Positions 34,506 to 42,683 of a stretch of 64,000 nucleotides of DNA are shown piece by piece (within the stretch, counting starts at the first letter, position 1; every line of letters starts with the position of its first letter). A program made the position numbers and the translations under genes. The notes under the pieces were generated by a model. The model saw only the letters and a list, made by a program, of their open reading frames with translations. It had not been told where the DNA came from and ran no database searches. The stretch spans positions 248,001-312,000 of the forward strand of contig NZ_CP149934.1 of NCBI RefSeq assembly GCF_037949795.1. The letters are read 5' to 3'. Source of the stretch: Thioclava sp. GXIMD2076. GTDB taxonomy: Bacteria; Pseudomonadota; Alphaproteobacteria; Rhodobacterales; Rhodobacteraceae.

Positions 34506-36320
34506 TCAGCTCTCCAGACCTTGGGCCAGTCCGTTGCGGGTGAGCCGGTTGATCACAATCGTGCCCGCAAGGGCGATCAGCGCGATCATCAGCACCACGG
34601 CATTGGCGGCCTGGGTGTAGTTGTAATCGATCAAGCGTAGGGAATAGGTGGTCAGCACATCGGTCGCGGGCACGGCGAGGATGATGAAGAGACTGACCCC
34701 CTTGATCCCCGAGATGAAAGGCATGAGCACGGCACTCACCAGCGCGCCTTTCTGGATCGGCACGATGATGGCGCGCATGCGGTGCAACCAGCCCGCCCCC
34801 GCGATCCGCGCGCTTTCCTCGACCTCGCGCCCCAGCTGCGTCATCGCCGCAATCCCTGCGCGCGAGGCAAAGGGCATCTGGTCGGCCACCAATGCCAGAA
34901 GCAGGATATAGGGCGTGCTATAAAGCGCCGGGATCGGCCCGTGGGGGACGGCAAACAGCGACAGGAAGGCCGCGGCAAAGGCGATACCCGGCACCAGATA
35001 GGGGAAGAAGGTCACCTGCCGCAGCGCCACACCCACCGCCCGCACCGGCACGCGGGTGACCACATAGCCCACCAGCAGCCCCGCGAGGCCCGCCATCAGC
35101 GAGGCCGCGCCCACAATGCGAACCGAATTCCAGACCGCCGCCCAGAATTCGGGCGCGCGCAGGATGCCGGTCTTGAGCGCGACCGTGTCGAGCCCGGTGC
35201 CGATCCAGTAGGCCAGCGTGAAATTGGCGGCATTGAAGCGGCCCGGCAGGATCATCACCGTCGAGAGTGCGAGCACCCCCAATGGCACAAGCACCGACAC
35301 CAGCACCACCCCAAGGACGAGCCCGAATGCCGGAAGATGCCAGCGCCCCAGAGTGCGGCGGCGTTCCATCGCGCCCTTGCCTCCGATCGTGGCAAAACGT
35401 CTGGCCTCGCGCATCATCCATGTATCGATGCCCAGCGTCACCATCCCCACCAGCATGATCACCCCCGCAAAAACCGCCGCCATGCCGGTCTGCTGGGTGC
35501 CGATGGCGCGGTAGAGCGATGTTGCCAGCGTCTCGAAATGTACGGGCAGGCCCAGAACATAGGGCACGGAGAACTCGCCCACCGCATCGGCAAACATCAG
35601 AAGGCAGGCCGACATCACCGCAGGCCGCATCAGCGGCACCACGATCCGCAGCGCGATGGTGCCCCGACCCGCACCCAGCATCCGCCCCGCCTTCTCGAGC
35701 TGGCTGTCCATGCGTTTGAGCGCATTGCCCACCAGCAGGATGACGAAGGGGATATAGTTGAGCACCATGATCACGATGGTCGGAACCGCGCCATAGGAGA
35801 TCCAGTCGGGCAGCTGCAGCCCCATCGCCTCGAACCAGCCGGGCTGGCCACCGGTGGTGGCGTTCTTGAAGAGCACAGTCCATGCGAGGGCGAAGGTCCA
35901 TGCCGGCAGCATGAAAGGCACGATGAGCGCGGTGGAGAGCCAGCGCCTGCCCCGGAGATCCGAGCGCACCAGAAGCCATGCGAGCCCCGTGCCGATCCCC
36001 AGCGCCAGCGCGGTCGAGAGGCCTGCCACGGCGAGCGTGTTCCATAATGGCGTCCAGAAGAGGATCTGCGACATGCGCGAGAACAGCGCACGTCCGAGAT
36101 AATAGCCCGTCCAGCTGCCGGCCTCTCCGCCTGTGCGCGCCGTATCACCGGCCTGCGTGACGAAGATATCCGACAGGATGGTGCACACGGGCGCCACGAT
36201 CAGCGCGCAGAAGACCGCCAGCAGCACGAGCCCGATCGCGAGTGTCGGATCCTGCCGTGCGACGGCGAACCGGTGGCGCAACCGCGCCGCTTTGCCTGCT
36301 GTTGTATCGAACCCGATCAT
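34506..36320 (-). CDS. Fused two-domain ABC permease (FbpB/AfuB type)
   Basis: A 604-residue permease with about 12 helices in two homologous halves, each carrying an EAA loop (EKAGRMLGAGRGTIALRIVVPLMRP and EESARIAGAGWLHRMRAIIVPIQKG). This duplicated form is typical of FbpB/AfuB. The ATG giving MIGFDTTAG is chosen, with GGTGGG upstream. It is the first gene of the six-gene operon, with a perfect palindrome about 60 bases upstream. It forms the whole membrane channel with one ATPase dimer. Confidence 0.92.
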   Translation of the reverse strand: MIGFDTTAGKAARLRHRFAVARQDPTLAIGLVLLAVFCALIVAPVCTILSDIFVTQAGDTARTGGEAGSWTGYYLGRALFSRMSQILFWTPLWNTLAVAGLSTALALGIGTGLAWLLVRSDLRGRRWLSTALIVPFMLPAWTFALAWTVLFKNATTGGQPGWFEAMGLQLPDWISYGAVPTIVIMVLNYIPFVILLVGNALKRMDSQLEKAGRMLGAGRGTIALRIVVPLMRPAVMSACLLMFADAVGEFSVPYVLGLPVHFETLATSLYRAIGTQQTGMAAVFAGVIMLVGMVTLGIDTWMMREARRFATIGGKGAMERRRTLGRWHLPAFGLVLGVVLVSVLVPLGVLALSTVMILPGRFNAANFTLAYWIGTGLDTVALKTGILRAPEFWAAVWNSVRIVGAASLMAGLAGLLVGYVVTRVPVRAVGVALRQVTFFPYLVPGIAFAAAFLSLFAVPHGPIPALYSTPYILLLALVADQMPFASRAGIAAMTQLGREVEESARIAGAGWLHRMRAIIVPIQKGALVSAVLMPFISGIKGVSLFIILAVPATDVLTTYSLRLIDYNYTQAANAVVLMIALIALAGTIVINRLTRNGLAQGLES

Positions 36321-36380
36321 TGCCCACCCGTCCTGTTGTCGGGGCTGTTCTAGGAGCAGCGCATGACAGGGAAGTGACAA

Positions 36381-36398
36381 TTTGCACATATGTGCAAA
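36381..36398. promoter_or_regulatory. Perfect 18-bp palindrome, LacI operator candidate
   Basis: TTTGCACATATGTGCAAA, fully self-complementary, about 60 bases before the start of the fused permease gene. LacI-family dimers bind such 14-20-bp palindromes; the operon encodes a LacI regulator at its far end. Confidence 0.7.
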
Positions 36399-36709
36399 AT
36401 AAATGGCGCATGGCCGGCTTACGGCACCAGGCCGCGACGAAAGACGAGATATCCGGCGCGTGGATCGCTGAACATCCCTCCGCTGCCCTGACCGCCTGAA
36501 ATCCCGCACGGATGATGTCCGCAAGATCCAACCAACGACCGGTCACCGCTCTTTATGGTTACTCTCCGGCGCGCCGCGGCTTACAGGGCTGCACGATTTA
36601 CAGTCATTCCGCTCAAAAAACACCCAATCAGGCAGATAGGCTTTGAATCCACTTGCAAAACCACCGGCGGAAGACCAAGCGGTAAAACGCTGAAAATAGG
36701 GAAATTAAG

Positions 36710-36732
36710 TTATATTAATGTTGTTAATATAA
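36710..36732. promoter_or_regulatory. AT-rich inverted repeat upstream of the TRAP operon
   Basis: TTATATTAA-TGTTG-TTAATATAA, perfect 9-bp arms, about 80 bases before the dctM start. Its position and AT-rich arms suit an operator for a GntR- or LysR-type regulator; the cognate protein is not evident, since no regulator gene adjoins this end. Confidence 0.5.
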
Positions 36733-36813
36733 ACCTGGACTATACTTCTAGAAGCTCCTCCCTCTTTCCATCCAGCGGCGATACTGACTGTGTCGCAGAA
36801 AACTTACCTGTGA

Positions 36814-38109
36814 TTGGACTTGGCTTTGCCCGCACTCTTCATCATCGTCTTTGTTTCCATCTCGCTTGTGGCGGGCTCGGCCATCGCCTACCTGATCGGC
36901 GCCTCTGCGGTCCTGACCTTCCTTGCCGTCGGCAAGGACCAGTTTCTCGCCGTGCTTCCCCAACGCCTCTTCAGCCAGCTCGACAGCTTCGCCTTCCTCG
37001 CAATGCCGCTCTTCATTCTGGCAGGGGACCTGATGAACCGCGGCGGCGTCGCCAATGCGCTGATCGAATTCTCGATGGCGGTCTTCGGCCGTCTCAAAGG
37101 CGGCCTTGGCCATGTGAATGTGGTGACCTCCGTGTTCTTTGCCGGTGTGTCGGGCTCGGCCACGGCAGATGCGGCGGCCCTCGGCAACTCGCTGGTGCCC
37201 GAGATGGAACGCCGTGGCTATACGCGCGAATATGCCTCGGCCATCACCGGTGCCTCATCGATCATCGGGCCGATCATTCCACCCTCCTCGATCATGATCT
37301 TCTACGGCGCGCTGATGGGCACCAATGTGACCGCGCTTTTCGCTGCTGGTATCGTTCCGGGCCTGCTGCTCGCGGTCATGCTGATGGCCATGAACGCCTA
37401 TTTTGCCCATCGCGACGACCATCCGGGCGGCAAGGATCTGGATCTTCCGCGGTTCTGGCCGTCGCTCCTGCGCGCCATCCCGGCCCTGATGTTGCCCGCG
37501 ATCATTCTTGGCGGTACGCTTTTCGGCATCATGACGCCTGCCGAGGCCGCTGCCGTGGCCGTGCTTGCCGCCATTGTCGTCGGGATGGGCTACGGCCATC
37601 TGACCTTCAGCGGCATCCTCGATAGCCTGATGCGCACCGCCGTCATGCTGGGTGGGCTCTTCATCCTGCTCTGCGCCATCTCCACCTTCTCCTATATTGC
37701 CGCCCTTGAGGAATGGCCGCAGGCGATCCAGCATCTCGTGCAGGGATGGGGCCTGGGCCCGATCGGTTATCTGATGCTCATCAACGCGATCTTCCTCGGC
37801 GCGGGTATGGTGATGGATGTAAAAGCGGCTGTGGCCCTCTTCGCCCCGATCTTCGTGCCTGCGGCACTGGCAATGGGCATCGACCCTGTGCATCTGGCGA
37901 TCGTGATCTGCTTCAATATCACCGTGGGTCTGCTGTCGCCGCCGCTGGGGTCGGTCCTGCTGATCCTTTCGACCGTGGTGAAGCTCGAATACTGGACGCT
38001 CATCCGCGTGACCCTGCCCTTCCTCGTGGCCGAAATCGCGCTGCTTTTCGTGCTGACCTATGTCCCTTCCCTGACCCTGGCGCTTCCCCATGCGCTTGGC
38101 CTGCACTGA
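36814..38109 (+). CDS. TRAP transporter large permease (DctM family)
   Basis: A DctM subunit of about 431 residues and 12 helices. Motifs are FLAMPLFILAGDLMNRGG, FFAGVSGSATADAAALG, GASSIIGPIIPPSSIMI and GLLSPPLGSVLL. The start is unusual: an in-frame TGA stands immediately before a TTG at 36814, no ATG or clear ribosome site is near, and later TTG codons at 36820 and 36826 are alternatives. The first helix is intact, so little if anything is missing. Gene order here is dctM, dctP, dctQ rather than the common P-Q-M. Confidence 0.85.
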   Translation: MDLALPALFIIVFVSISLVAGSAIAYLIGASAVLTFLAVGKDQFLAVLPQRLFSQLDSFAFLAMPLFILAGDLMNRGGVANALIEFSMAVFGRLKGGLGHVNVVTSVFFAGVSGSATADAAALGNSLVPEMERRGYTREYASAITGASSIIGPIIPPSSIMIFYGALMGTNVTALFAAGIVPGLLLAVMLMAMNAYFAHRDDHPGGKDLDLPRFWPSLLRAIPALMLPAIILGGTLFGIMTPAEAAAVAVLAAIVVGMGYGHLTFSGILDSLMRTAVMLGGLFILLCAISTFSYIAALEEWPQAIQHLVQGWGLGPIGYLMLINAIFLGAGMVMDVKAAVALFAPIFVPAALAMGIDPVHLAIVICFNITVGLLSPPLGSVLLILSTVVKLEYWTLIRVTLPFLVAEIALLFVLTYVPSLTLALPHALGLH

Positions 38110-38134
38110 CCCTCCCACCCAAAGGATCTTCCCT

Positions 38135-39121
38135 ATGACCCGTTTTGCTCCCCTCATGGCCACTGCGGCCCTCCTTCTCGGCACCACCGCGCTGCAGGCC
38201 TCCGAGATCAAGATCGGCTTCAACAATGTCGATGATGCCGAGATCAATGGCGAGGCCGCCTTCGCCCATGGCTTCCGCGATGCGCTCAAAGGCACCGATT
38301 TCACCGTCTCGCTCTTCCCATCCGATACGCTGGGCAAGGAAAAGGAACGCCTCGACCAGGTCTCGACCGGCCTTCTCGAGATCGATCTGGGCGCGATCTC
38401 CACCGCCTATTCGCTCTCGCCGCTGCTCAAGGGCGCGACCCTGCCTTTCTTCTTCAGCGATGACGCGGAGATGGACAAGATCACCAGCGAGCCCGCGATG
38501 ATGGAGGCCTTCAACGCCCCCATGCTCGAAACCGGTGTGCGCTTCGAGGGTCTCAACATCATCGGCACGCCGATGGGTATCCACAACTCCAAGCACCCCG
38601 TATCCACCGTCGAGGACCTGTCGGATCTGCGCTTCCGCGCGCTCAATGGCGAGCAGCTCTCGCTGATGGAAGCGCTCGGCACCCATGGCACCGTGATCGC
38701 CTGGGCCGAGGTGGCCAACGCCATCCAGACCGGCGTGACCGATGGCTATTTCAACCCGCCCTCCTCCTCGCTGCGCACCGGCCATACGAGCTTCCTGAAA
38801 TATTACACCCCCGCCGATCTTTTCCCCTCGACCCGCGCGGTCATGATCTCGGATGACTGGTATCAGGGCCTCTCGGACGAGGAGAAGACCCAGATCGACG
38901 CGGCGCTTGCCGCCGGTTTCAAGGCCAATCGCGAGTGGATTGCGGACTGGTCCTCGAAAGTGGATGGCAAGCTCGAAGAAGCGGGCGTGACGATCACCCC
39001 GCTGGCCACAGGCGAGCGTGACAAGATGGAAGCGCTGGCCAAGCCGCTCTGGGCCACGACCCTGACCGCGGACGAGCTGAAAACATGGCAGGATGCCAAA
39101 GCGGCAGCTGACAGCGAGTAA
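38135..39121 (+). CDS. TRAP transporter substrate-binding protein (DctP family)
   Basis: Solute receptor of 328 residues with a signal peptide (about 1-21, LQA-SEIKI) and the DctP features FPSDTLGKEKERLDQV, GATLPFFF, LRFRALNGE and GVTDGYFNPP. The Arg in RFRALNG is the usual carboxylate-binding residue. AAAGGA precedes the ATG. It lies between the large and small permease genes. The following amidohydrolase hints at a carboxylate with an amide or cyclic-amide group. Confidence 0.9.
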   Translation: MTRFAPLMATAALLLGTTALQASEIKIGFNNVDDAEINGEAAFAHGFRDALKGTDFTVSLFPSDTLGKEKERLDQVSTGLLEIDLGAISTAYSLSPLLKGATLPFFFSDDAEMDKITSEPAMMEAFNAPMLETGVRFEGLNIIGTPMGIHNSKHPVSTVEDLSDLRFRALNGEQLSLMEALGTHGTVIAWAEVANAIQTGVTDGYFNPPSSSLRTGHTSFLKYYTPADLFPSTRAVMISDDWYQGLSDEEKTQIDAALAAGFKANREWIADWSSKVDGKLEEAGVTITPLATGERDKMEALAKPLWATTLTADELKTWQDAKAAADSE

Positions 39122-39131
39122 GGAGCGGGAC

Positions 39132-39665
39132 ATGGGACCGATCAGAACCGTTATCCTGAGGACCAGTGCGGTTCTCGATCGTCTCGCCAGCGTGGTCACC
39201 TGTATCGCGCTGGTCCTCCTTGTGGGGATCGTGCTCCTGCAGGTCGTGGCGCGCTATCTCTTCGACCAGCCGCCAAGCTGGACCGAGGAGGCGGCACGCT
39301 ACGCCATGATCTGGGCCGGCCTCATCGGCGCCAGCATGGCCTTCAAGCGCCGCTTCGATCCGGCGCTGATGAACAGTGTGAAGGGCGGCCCGCTCTGGCT
39401 GCAGACGGGGGCGGAACTCCTGCGCTCGATCGTGGTCATTATCTATCTCGGGCCGATCCTGCTCTACTGCTTCGTCGGGCCGAACCTCAACCTCGCCCGC
39501 GGCTTCCTGCTGCGCCATTCCAAGACCATGGCCGAGGCGCTGCCCTTCACCACCTTCTGGGTGGCGATCGCGGTGCCCCTGATGATCCTCATGGTGTTCG
39601 TCCATCTGGTTGCGCGCCATATGGGGGACCGCCCGCCCGCAGATAGCGACGCGATCGAGGAGTGA
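39132..39665 (+). CDS. TRAP transporter small permease (DctQ family)
   Basis: A 177-residue, four-helix DctQ protein (about 15-40, 58-75, 95-120, 140-160). The conserved central WTEEAARYAMIW motif of the family is present. GGAGCGGG precedes the ATG at 39132. Its stop is 3 bases before the amidohydrolase start, so the enzyme belongs to the transporter operon. Confidence 0.9.
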   Translation: MGPIRTVILRTSAVLDRLASVVTCIALVLLVGIVLLQVVARYLFDQPPSWTEEAARYAMIWAGLIGASMAFKRRFDPALMNSVKGGPLWLQTGAELLRSIVVIIYLGPILLYCFVGPNLNLARGFLLRHSKTMAEALPFTTFWVAIAVPLMILMVFVHLVARHMGDRPPADSDAIEE

Positions 39666-39668
39666 TCC

Positions 39669-41081
39669 ATGTATGATCTGATCCTTCGCGGCGGGATCCT
39701 GTGCGACCCCGTCTCCGCTCGCGAAGGGCGGTTCGACATCGCCTTCGAGGCCGGTAAAATCTCCGAGGTCGCCCCCGAGATCACCGCGCCCGCGCGCAGG
39801 GTCGAGGATGTGAGGGGGCTGCATGTCCTACCCGGCATCATCGATTCCCATGTCCATGTCTCGAACTGGATGGGCGGCGCCGCAGGCCACCGGATGCTGG
39901 CGCTTGCGGGGGTGACCACAGCCCTCGACATGGCCGGCCCCATTGACAGCGTGATGGAGATCGCGGCCCGCACCGGCACCGGCCTGACGCTGGCCTGTAT
40001 CGACTATATCCGCCCCGGCCATACGGTCGAGGGCACGGATCCCGACATGCCCGAACTCGAGGCGGCACTGGCCAGAGCCCGCCAGGCGGGGGCGGTCGGG
40101 CTCAAGATCCTTGGCGGGCATTTTCCGCTCTCGGCCACTGCCTCTGGCCGCGTGATCGAGCTTTGCGCCCGCGAGGGTGCGCATGTGGCCTTCCATGCAG
40201 GCACGCTCGAAACTCCGCAGAACCTGCACGGGATGCGCGAGGCCTGCGATCTGGCGGCGGGGCATCCGCTGCATCTGCCGCATGTGAATGCCTATGCGCG
40301 CGGCTTCGAGGCCTCCGCCCATCTCGAGGCATGGGAGGCGACCCGGATCCTGAGCGCCCATCCCAATATCTGGTCCGAAAGCTATCTGGCCCCGATCAAT
40401 GGCAATTCGGCCAAATGTTCCAATGGCATCCCCGAAAGCGTCGCAACCCAGCGCAACCTGATCGCGGGCGGCTACAGCCCCGATCTCGACGGTATGGCCA
40501 AGGCGATTGCCGAGGGCTGGGCGTGGATCCATCTCTACGAGGATGGTGTCACGCATCTGGAAACCGGCCCAGTTGCCGTGCAGGCCTGGCGAGAGGCGAT
40601 GACCGATATCGGTATGAGTTTCTTCGTCAATCCGCCCGAAACCAGCCTGTCGCTGGCCATTCTCAAACGCGACGATGGCAGTTTCGCCATCGATGCGCTG
40701 GCCACGGATGGCGGGGGGCTACCGCGCAACGATCTGTGCGAGCGCGGGCTGGCACTTGTCCATCTCGGCGCGCTGAGGCTGGCGGAGTTCGTGCACAAAA
40801 CCTCGGTCGCTCCGGCGCGGATGATGGGCCTGTCGGGTAGCAAGGGCCATCTGGGCATCGGCGCGGATGCGGATGTGACGGTGATCGATCTGGCCGCGCG
40901 CAAACCGGTGCTGAGCTATGGCGAGGGCCGTGCGATCCTCGAACGTGGCAAGGTGGTGGGTCAGGGCACCACGATGATCGTGCCGCCCGAGGGCCGCGCA
41001 CGCGCCGAAAGCCTCGGGCTGCGGGTGCACATCGCCCAAGCCGGAAGCTTCCGTCCCGTCTCGCCGCTCCACAGAGCCTGA
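39669..41081 (+). CDS. Amidohydrolase-superfamily enzyme (deacetylase/dihydroorotase-like)
   Basis: Metal-dependent amidohydrolase of 470 residues. The HxH metal motif is in IIDSHVHVSNW (about 58-62), a candidate carboxylated Lys in GLKILGG (about 144), and a later His in FHAGTLE. The C-terminal beta-sandwich returns at GIGADADVTVID. It resembles the amidohydrolase/deacetylase and D-aminoacylase groups; a specific reaction cannot be assigned. Being the last gene of a TRAP operon, it probably hydrolyses an imported N-acyl or cyclic amide acid. Its stop codon lies within a short tandem repeat. Confidence 0.85.
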   Translation: MYDLILRGGILCDPVSAREGRFDIAFEAGKISEVAPEITAPARRVEDVRGLHVLPGIIDSHVHVSNWMGGAAGHRMLALAGVTTALDMAGPIDSVMEIAARTGTGLTLACIDYIRPGHTVEGTDPDMPELEAALARARQAGAVGLKILGGHFPLSATASGRVIELCAREGAHVAFHAGTLETPQNLHGMREACDLAAGHPLHLPHVNAYARGFEASAHLEAWEATRILSAHPNIWSESYLAPINGNSAKCSNGIPESVATQRNLIAGGYSPDLDGMAKAIAEGWAWIHLYEDGVTHLETGPVAVQAWREAMTDIGMSFFVNPPETSLSLAILKRDDGSFAIDALATDGGGLPRNDLCERGLALVHLGALRLAEFVHKTSVAPARMMGLSGSKGHLGIGADADVTVIDLAARKPVLSYGEGRAILERGKVVGQGTTMIVPPEGRARAESLGLRVHIAQAGSFRPVSPLHRA

Positions 41082-41109
41082 TCTACTGGGCCTGATCTAC
41101 TGGGCCTGA
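41077..41109. repeat. 14-bp tandem direct repeat between convergent genes
   Basis: CCTGATCTACTGGG occurs twice in tandem, followed by a partial third CCTGA. The first copy contains the TGA stop of the amidohydrolase gene; the array ends next to the stop of the convergent lysR gene. Probably a replication-slippage duplication. Confidence 0.85.
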
Positions 41110-41110
41110 C

Positions 41111-42019
41111 TCAGCTCTCGAGGCTCCCGCGCAGAGCCTCGACGAAGCCCATGAGAAGGCTCGAATGCGGAACGCCCTTCCGTGTCAGGATCGAGGCGCG
41201 GATCTCGCAGGCCGGCACGAAGGGCCGCGCCACCAGACCCTTTTGCAGATAGGGCTCGGCGGAATAGGGATCGACGATCGTTACCCCCATACCACCCGCC
41301 GCAAGCGCCGCCGCAGTCTGGCAGTAGCGCACCTCGATCTGGGGCCGGAAGGCCGCATTGTCGGTGGCAAAGCTCTTGGCCACAAGCCGCCCCAGATGCG
41401 AGGCCTGATCGATGCCCACCAGCGGACGGCCCACCAGTTGCTGTGCCGAGATCTGCACCTCCTGCGCCAGCGGATCCTCCTCGGGCACCAGAACGACCAT
41501 CTGGCTGCGCTCGATCAGCTCGGAATTCACCGTCTCCAGCCGCTCGGCATTGAGCACGAGCCCGATATCGACCTGCCCCGTCTCGACCGCCTCCAGCACA
41601 TTCGCCAGACGCCGCACATCATAGGAAATGGTGACCTCGGGGCGGCTTGCCAGAAAGGCGCGTAGGGCCTTGGGGCCCAGCGAATACCCCAGAGGCGGCG
41701 TCGCGATCACCCGCAAACGTCCGACCCGCCCACTGCGCATATCCCGCGCCCGCGTCGAAAACGACCGCAAGAGCCCGAAAAGCGGGCGGATTTCCTCGAA
41801 GAGATCACGCGCCTCTGCGGTAGGCTGCAGACGCCGCCCTGTGCGGTCAAACAGCGTCAACGCCAGCTGGCTTTCCAGCTGGCGCAACCCCGCCGAGACC
41901 GCAGGCTGCGAGATCCCCAGAAATTCCGCCGTTTCCACGGTGGTCGAGCACCGCATCATGGCCGCAAATATCTCCAGCAATCGCAAGGAGATATCCGGCA
42001 GGCCCTCAATTTTTTCCAT
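41111..42019 (-). CDS. LysR-family transcriptional regulator
   Basis: A 302-residue LysR regulator. The HTH is LRLLEIFAAMMRCSTTVETAEFLG then SQPAVSAGLRQLES (residues 10-55); the effector domain follows. AAGGATC lies upstream of the ATG chosen (MEKIEG); a second ATG 24 bases upstream is possible. It lies 25 bases after the hydantoin racemase gene on the same strand, at the 3' end of the hydantoin operon, so it probably regulates that operon, although it is also adjacent to the convergent TRAP/amidohydrolase operon. Confidence 0.9.
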   Translation of the reverse strand: MEKIEGLPDISLRLLEIFAAMMRCSTTVETAEFLGISQPAVSAGLRQLESQLALTLFDRTGRRLQPTAEARDLFEEIRPLFGLLRSFSTRARDMRSGRVGRLRVIATPPLGYSLGPKALRAFLASRPEVTISYDVRRLANVLEAVETGQVDIGLVLNAERLETVNSELIERSQMVVLVPEEDPLAQEVQISAQQLVGRPLVGIDQASHLGRLVAKSFATDNAAFRPQIEVRYCQTAAALAAGGMGVTIVDPYSAEPYLQKGLVARPFVPACEIRASILTRKGVPHSSLLMGFVEALRGSLES

Positions 42020-42044
42020 GTTGGTCGATCCTTTTTGAGGCATA

Positions 42045-42683
42045 TTACCCCAGGATCGTTCCGAGTGCGATTGCCGCCGCGGCCAAAACCGGATCAATAA
42101 TCGCAAGTCCCGTATCGCGCTCAAGCCGTGCCCTGATCGGCGCCATGCCGGCACATCCCAGCACGATGGCACCCGCACCCGCAGCCCCCAGTTCGCGCGC
42201 CCGCGCGCAGACAAGACCGTAGACGGCCTCATCGCGCCCCGAGGCTTCGGCGGAGACACCAGGCAGCGCCAGCTCGCCCGCAAGCCGCGCCTCGACCCCC
42301 ATCTGGCGGATCTTGCGCAGATGGCGCGGGATCGACCGCTCGGAAAGCGCGATGATCCCGAACCGGTCGGCTCGTGCCAGCGCCGTCAGGATCGCGGCCT
42401 CCTGACAGCCGATCGCGGGTTTTGTCCCTTCGGCGCGCAGGAGATCCAGCCCAGGATCGGAAAAACAGGCGGTGATATAGGCACGCGCATCGGGGCGCGA
42501 GCGCGCCATTTCCAGCACATCGAGACCGCCGCGAGCCACATCCTCGTCACTGGCAATCGTCGCGGGGCCATGGGCAATGCCCACCGCCTCGAAATGCGGG
42601 CCCAGAGGCGCCACCGCGCGGGCAATGCCCTCGGTCACCGCCTGCGCGCTATTGGGATTGATGATCAGGATCTTACCCATCAA
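42045..42683 (-). CDS. Hydantoin racemase (Asp/Glu racemase family)
   Basis: A 212-residue racemase that interconverts D- and L-5-substituted hydantoins by two-cysteine acid/base chemistry. The catalytic pair is visible as ACFSDPGLD (Cys at about 73) and LGCAGM (Cys at about 177), as in hydantoin racemases, and the N-terminal IINPNSA is typical. Its start overlaps the hydantoinase stop. It lets a D-selective pathway consume racemic or L-hydantoins. A general Asp/Glu racemase is less likely given the neighbours. Confidence 0.88.
   Translation of the reverse strand: MMGKILIINPNSAQAVTEGIARAVAPLGPHFEAVGIAHGPATIASDEDVARGGLDVLEMARSRPDARAYITACFSDPGLDLLRAEGTKPAIGCQEAAILTALARADRFGIIALSERSIPRHLRKIRQMGVEARLAGELALPGVSAEASGRDEAVYGLVCARARELGAAGAGAIVLGCAGMAPIRARLERDTGLAIIDPVLAAAAIALGTILG

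Larger units (their letters stand above)
36321..36813. other. Divergent promoter region between the LacI-controlled operon and the TRAP operon
   Basis: 493 bases with no supported gene. The left part carries the 18-bp palindrome at 36381-36398 near the ABC operon. The right part (about 36600-36790) is markedly AT-richer and holds a 9-bp-arm repeat. Some short frames exist but lack ribosome sites or family features. Promoters for both divergent operons must lie here. Confidence 0.6.

Noticed and set aside
32079..34640. 853-codon open frame antisense to the phosphatase, binding-protein and ATPase genes
   Set aside because: Antisense shadow of three recognised genes; no ribosome site and composition unlike a protein.
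32256..36320. Iron(III) uptake as the function of the FbpABC-type operon
   Set aside because: The receptor lacks an adjacent Tyr pair, and the operon encodes two phosphatases and a LacI regulator; a phosphorylated sugar or polyol fits better, though iron is not excluded.
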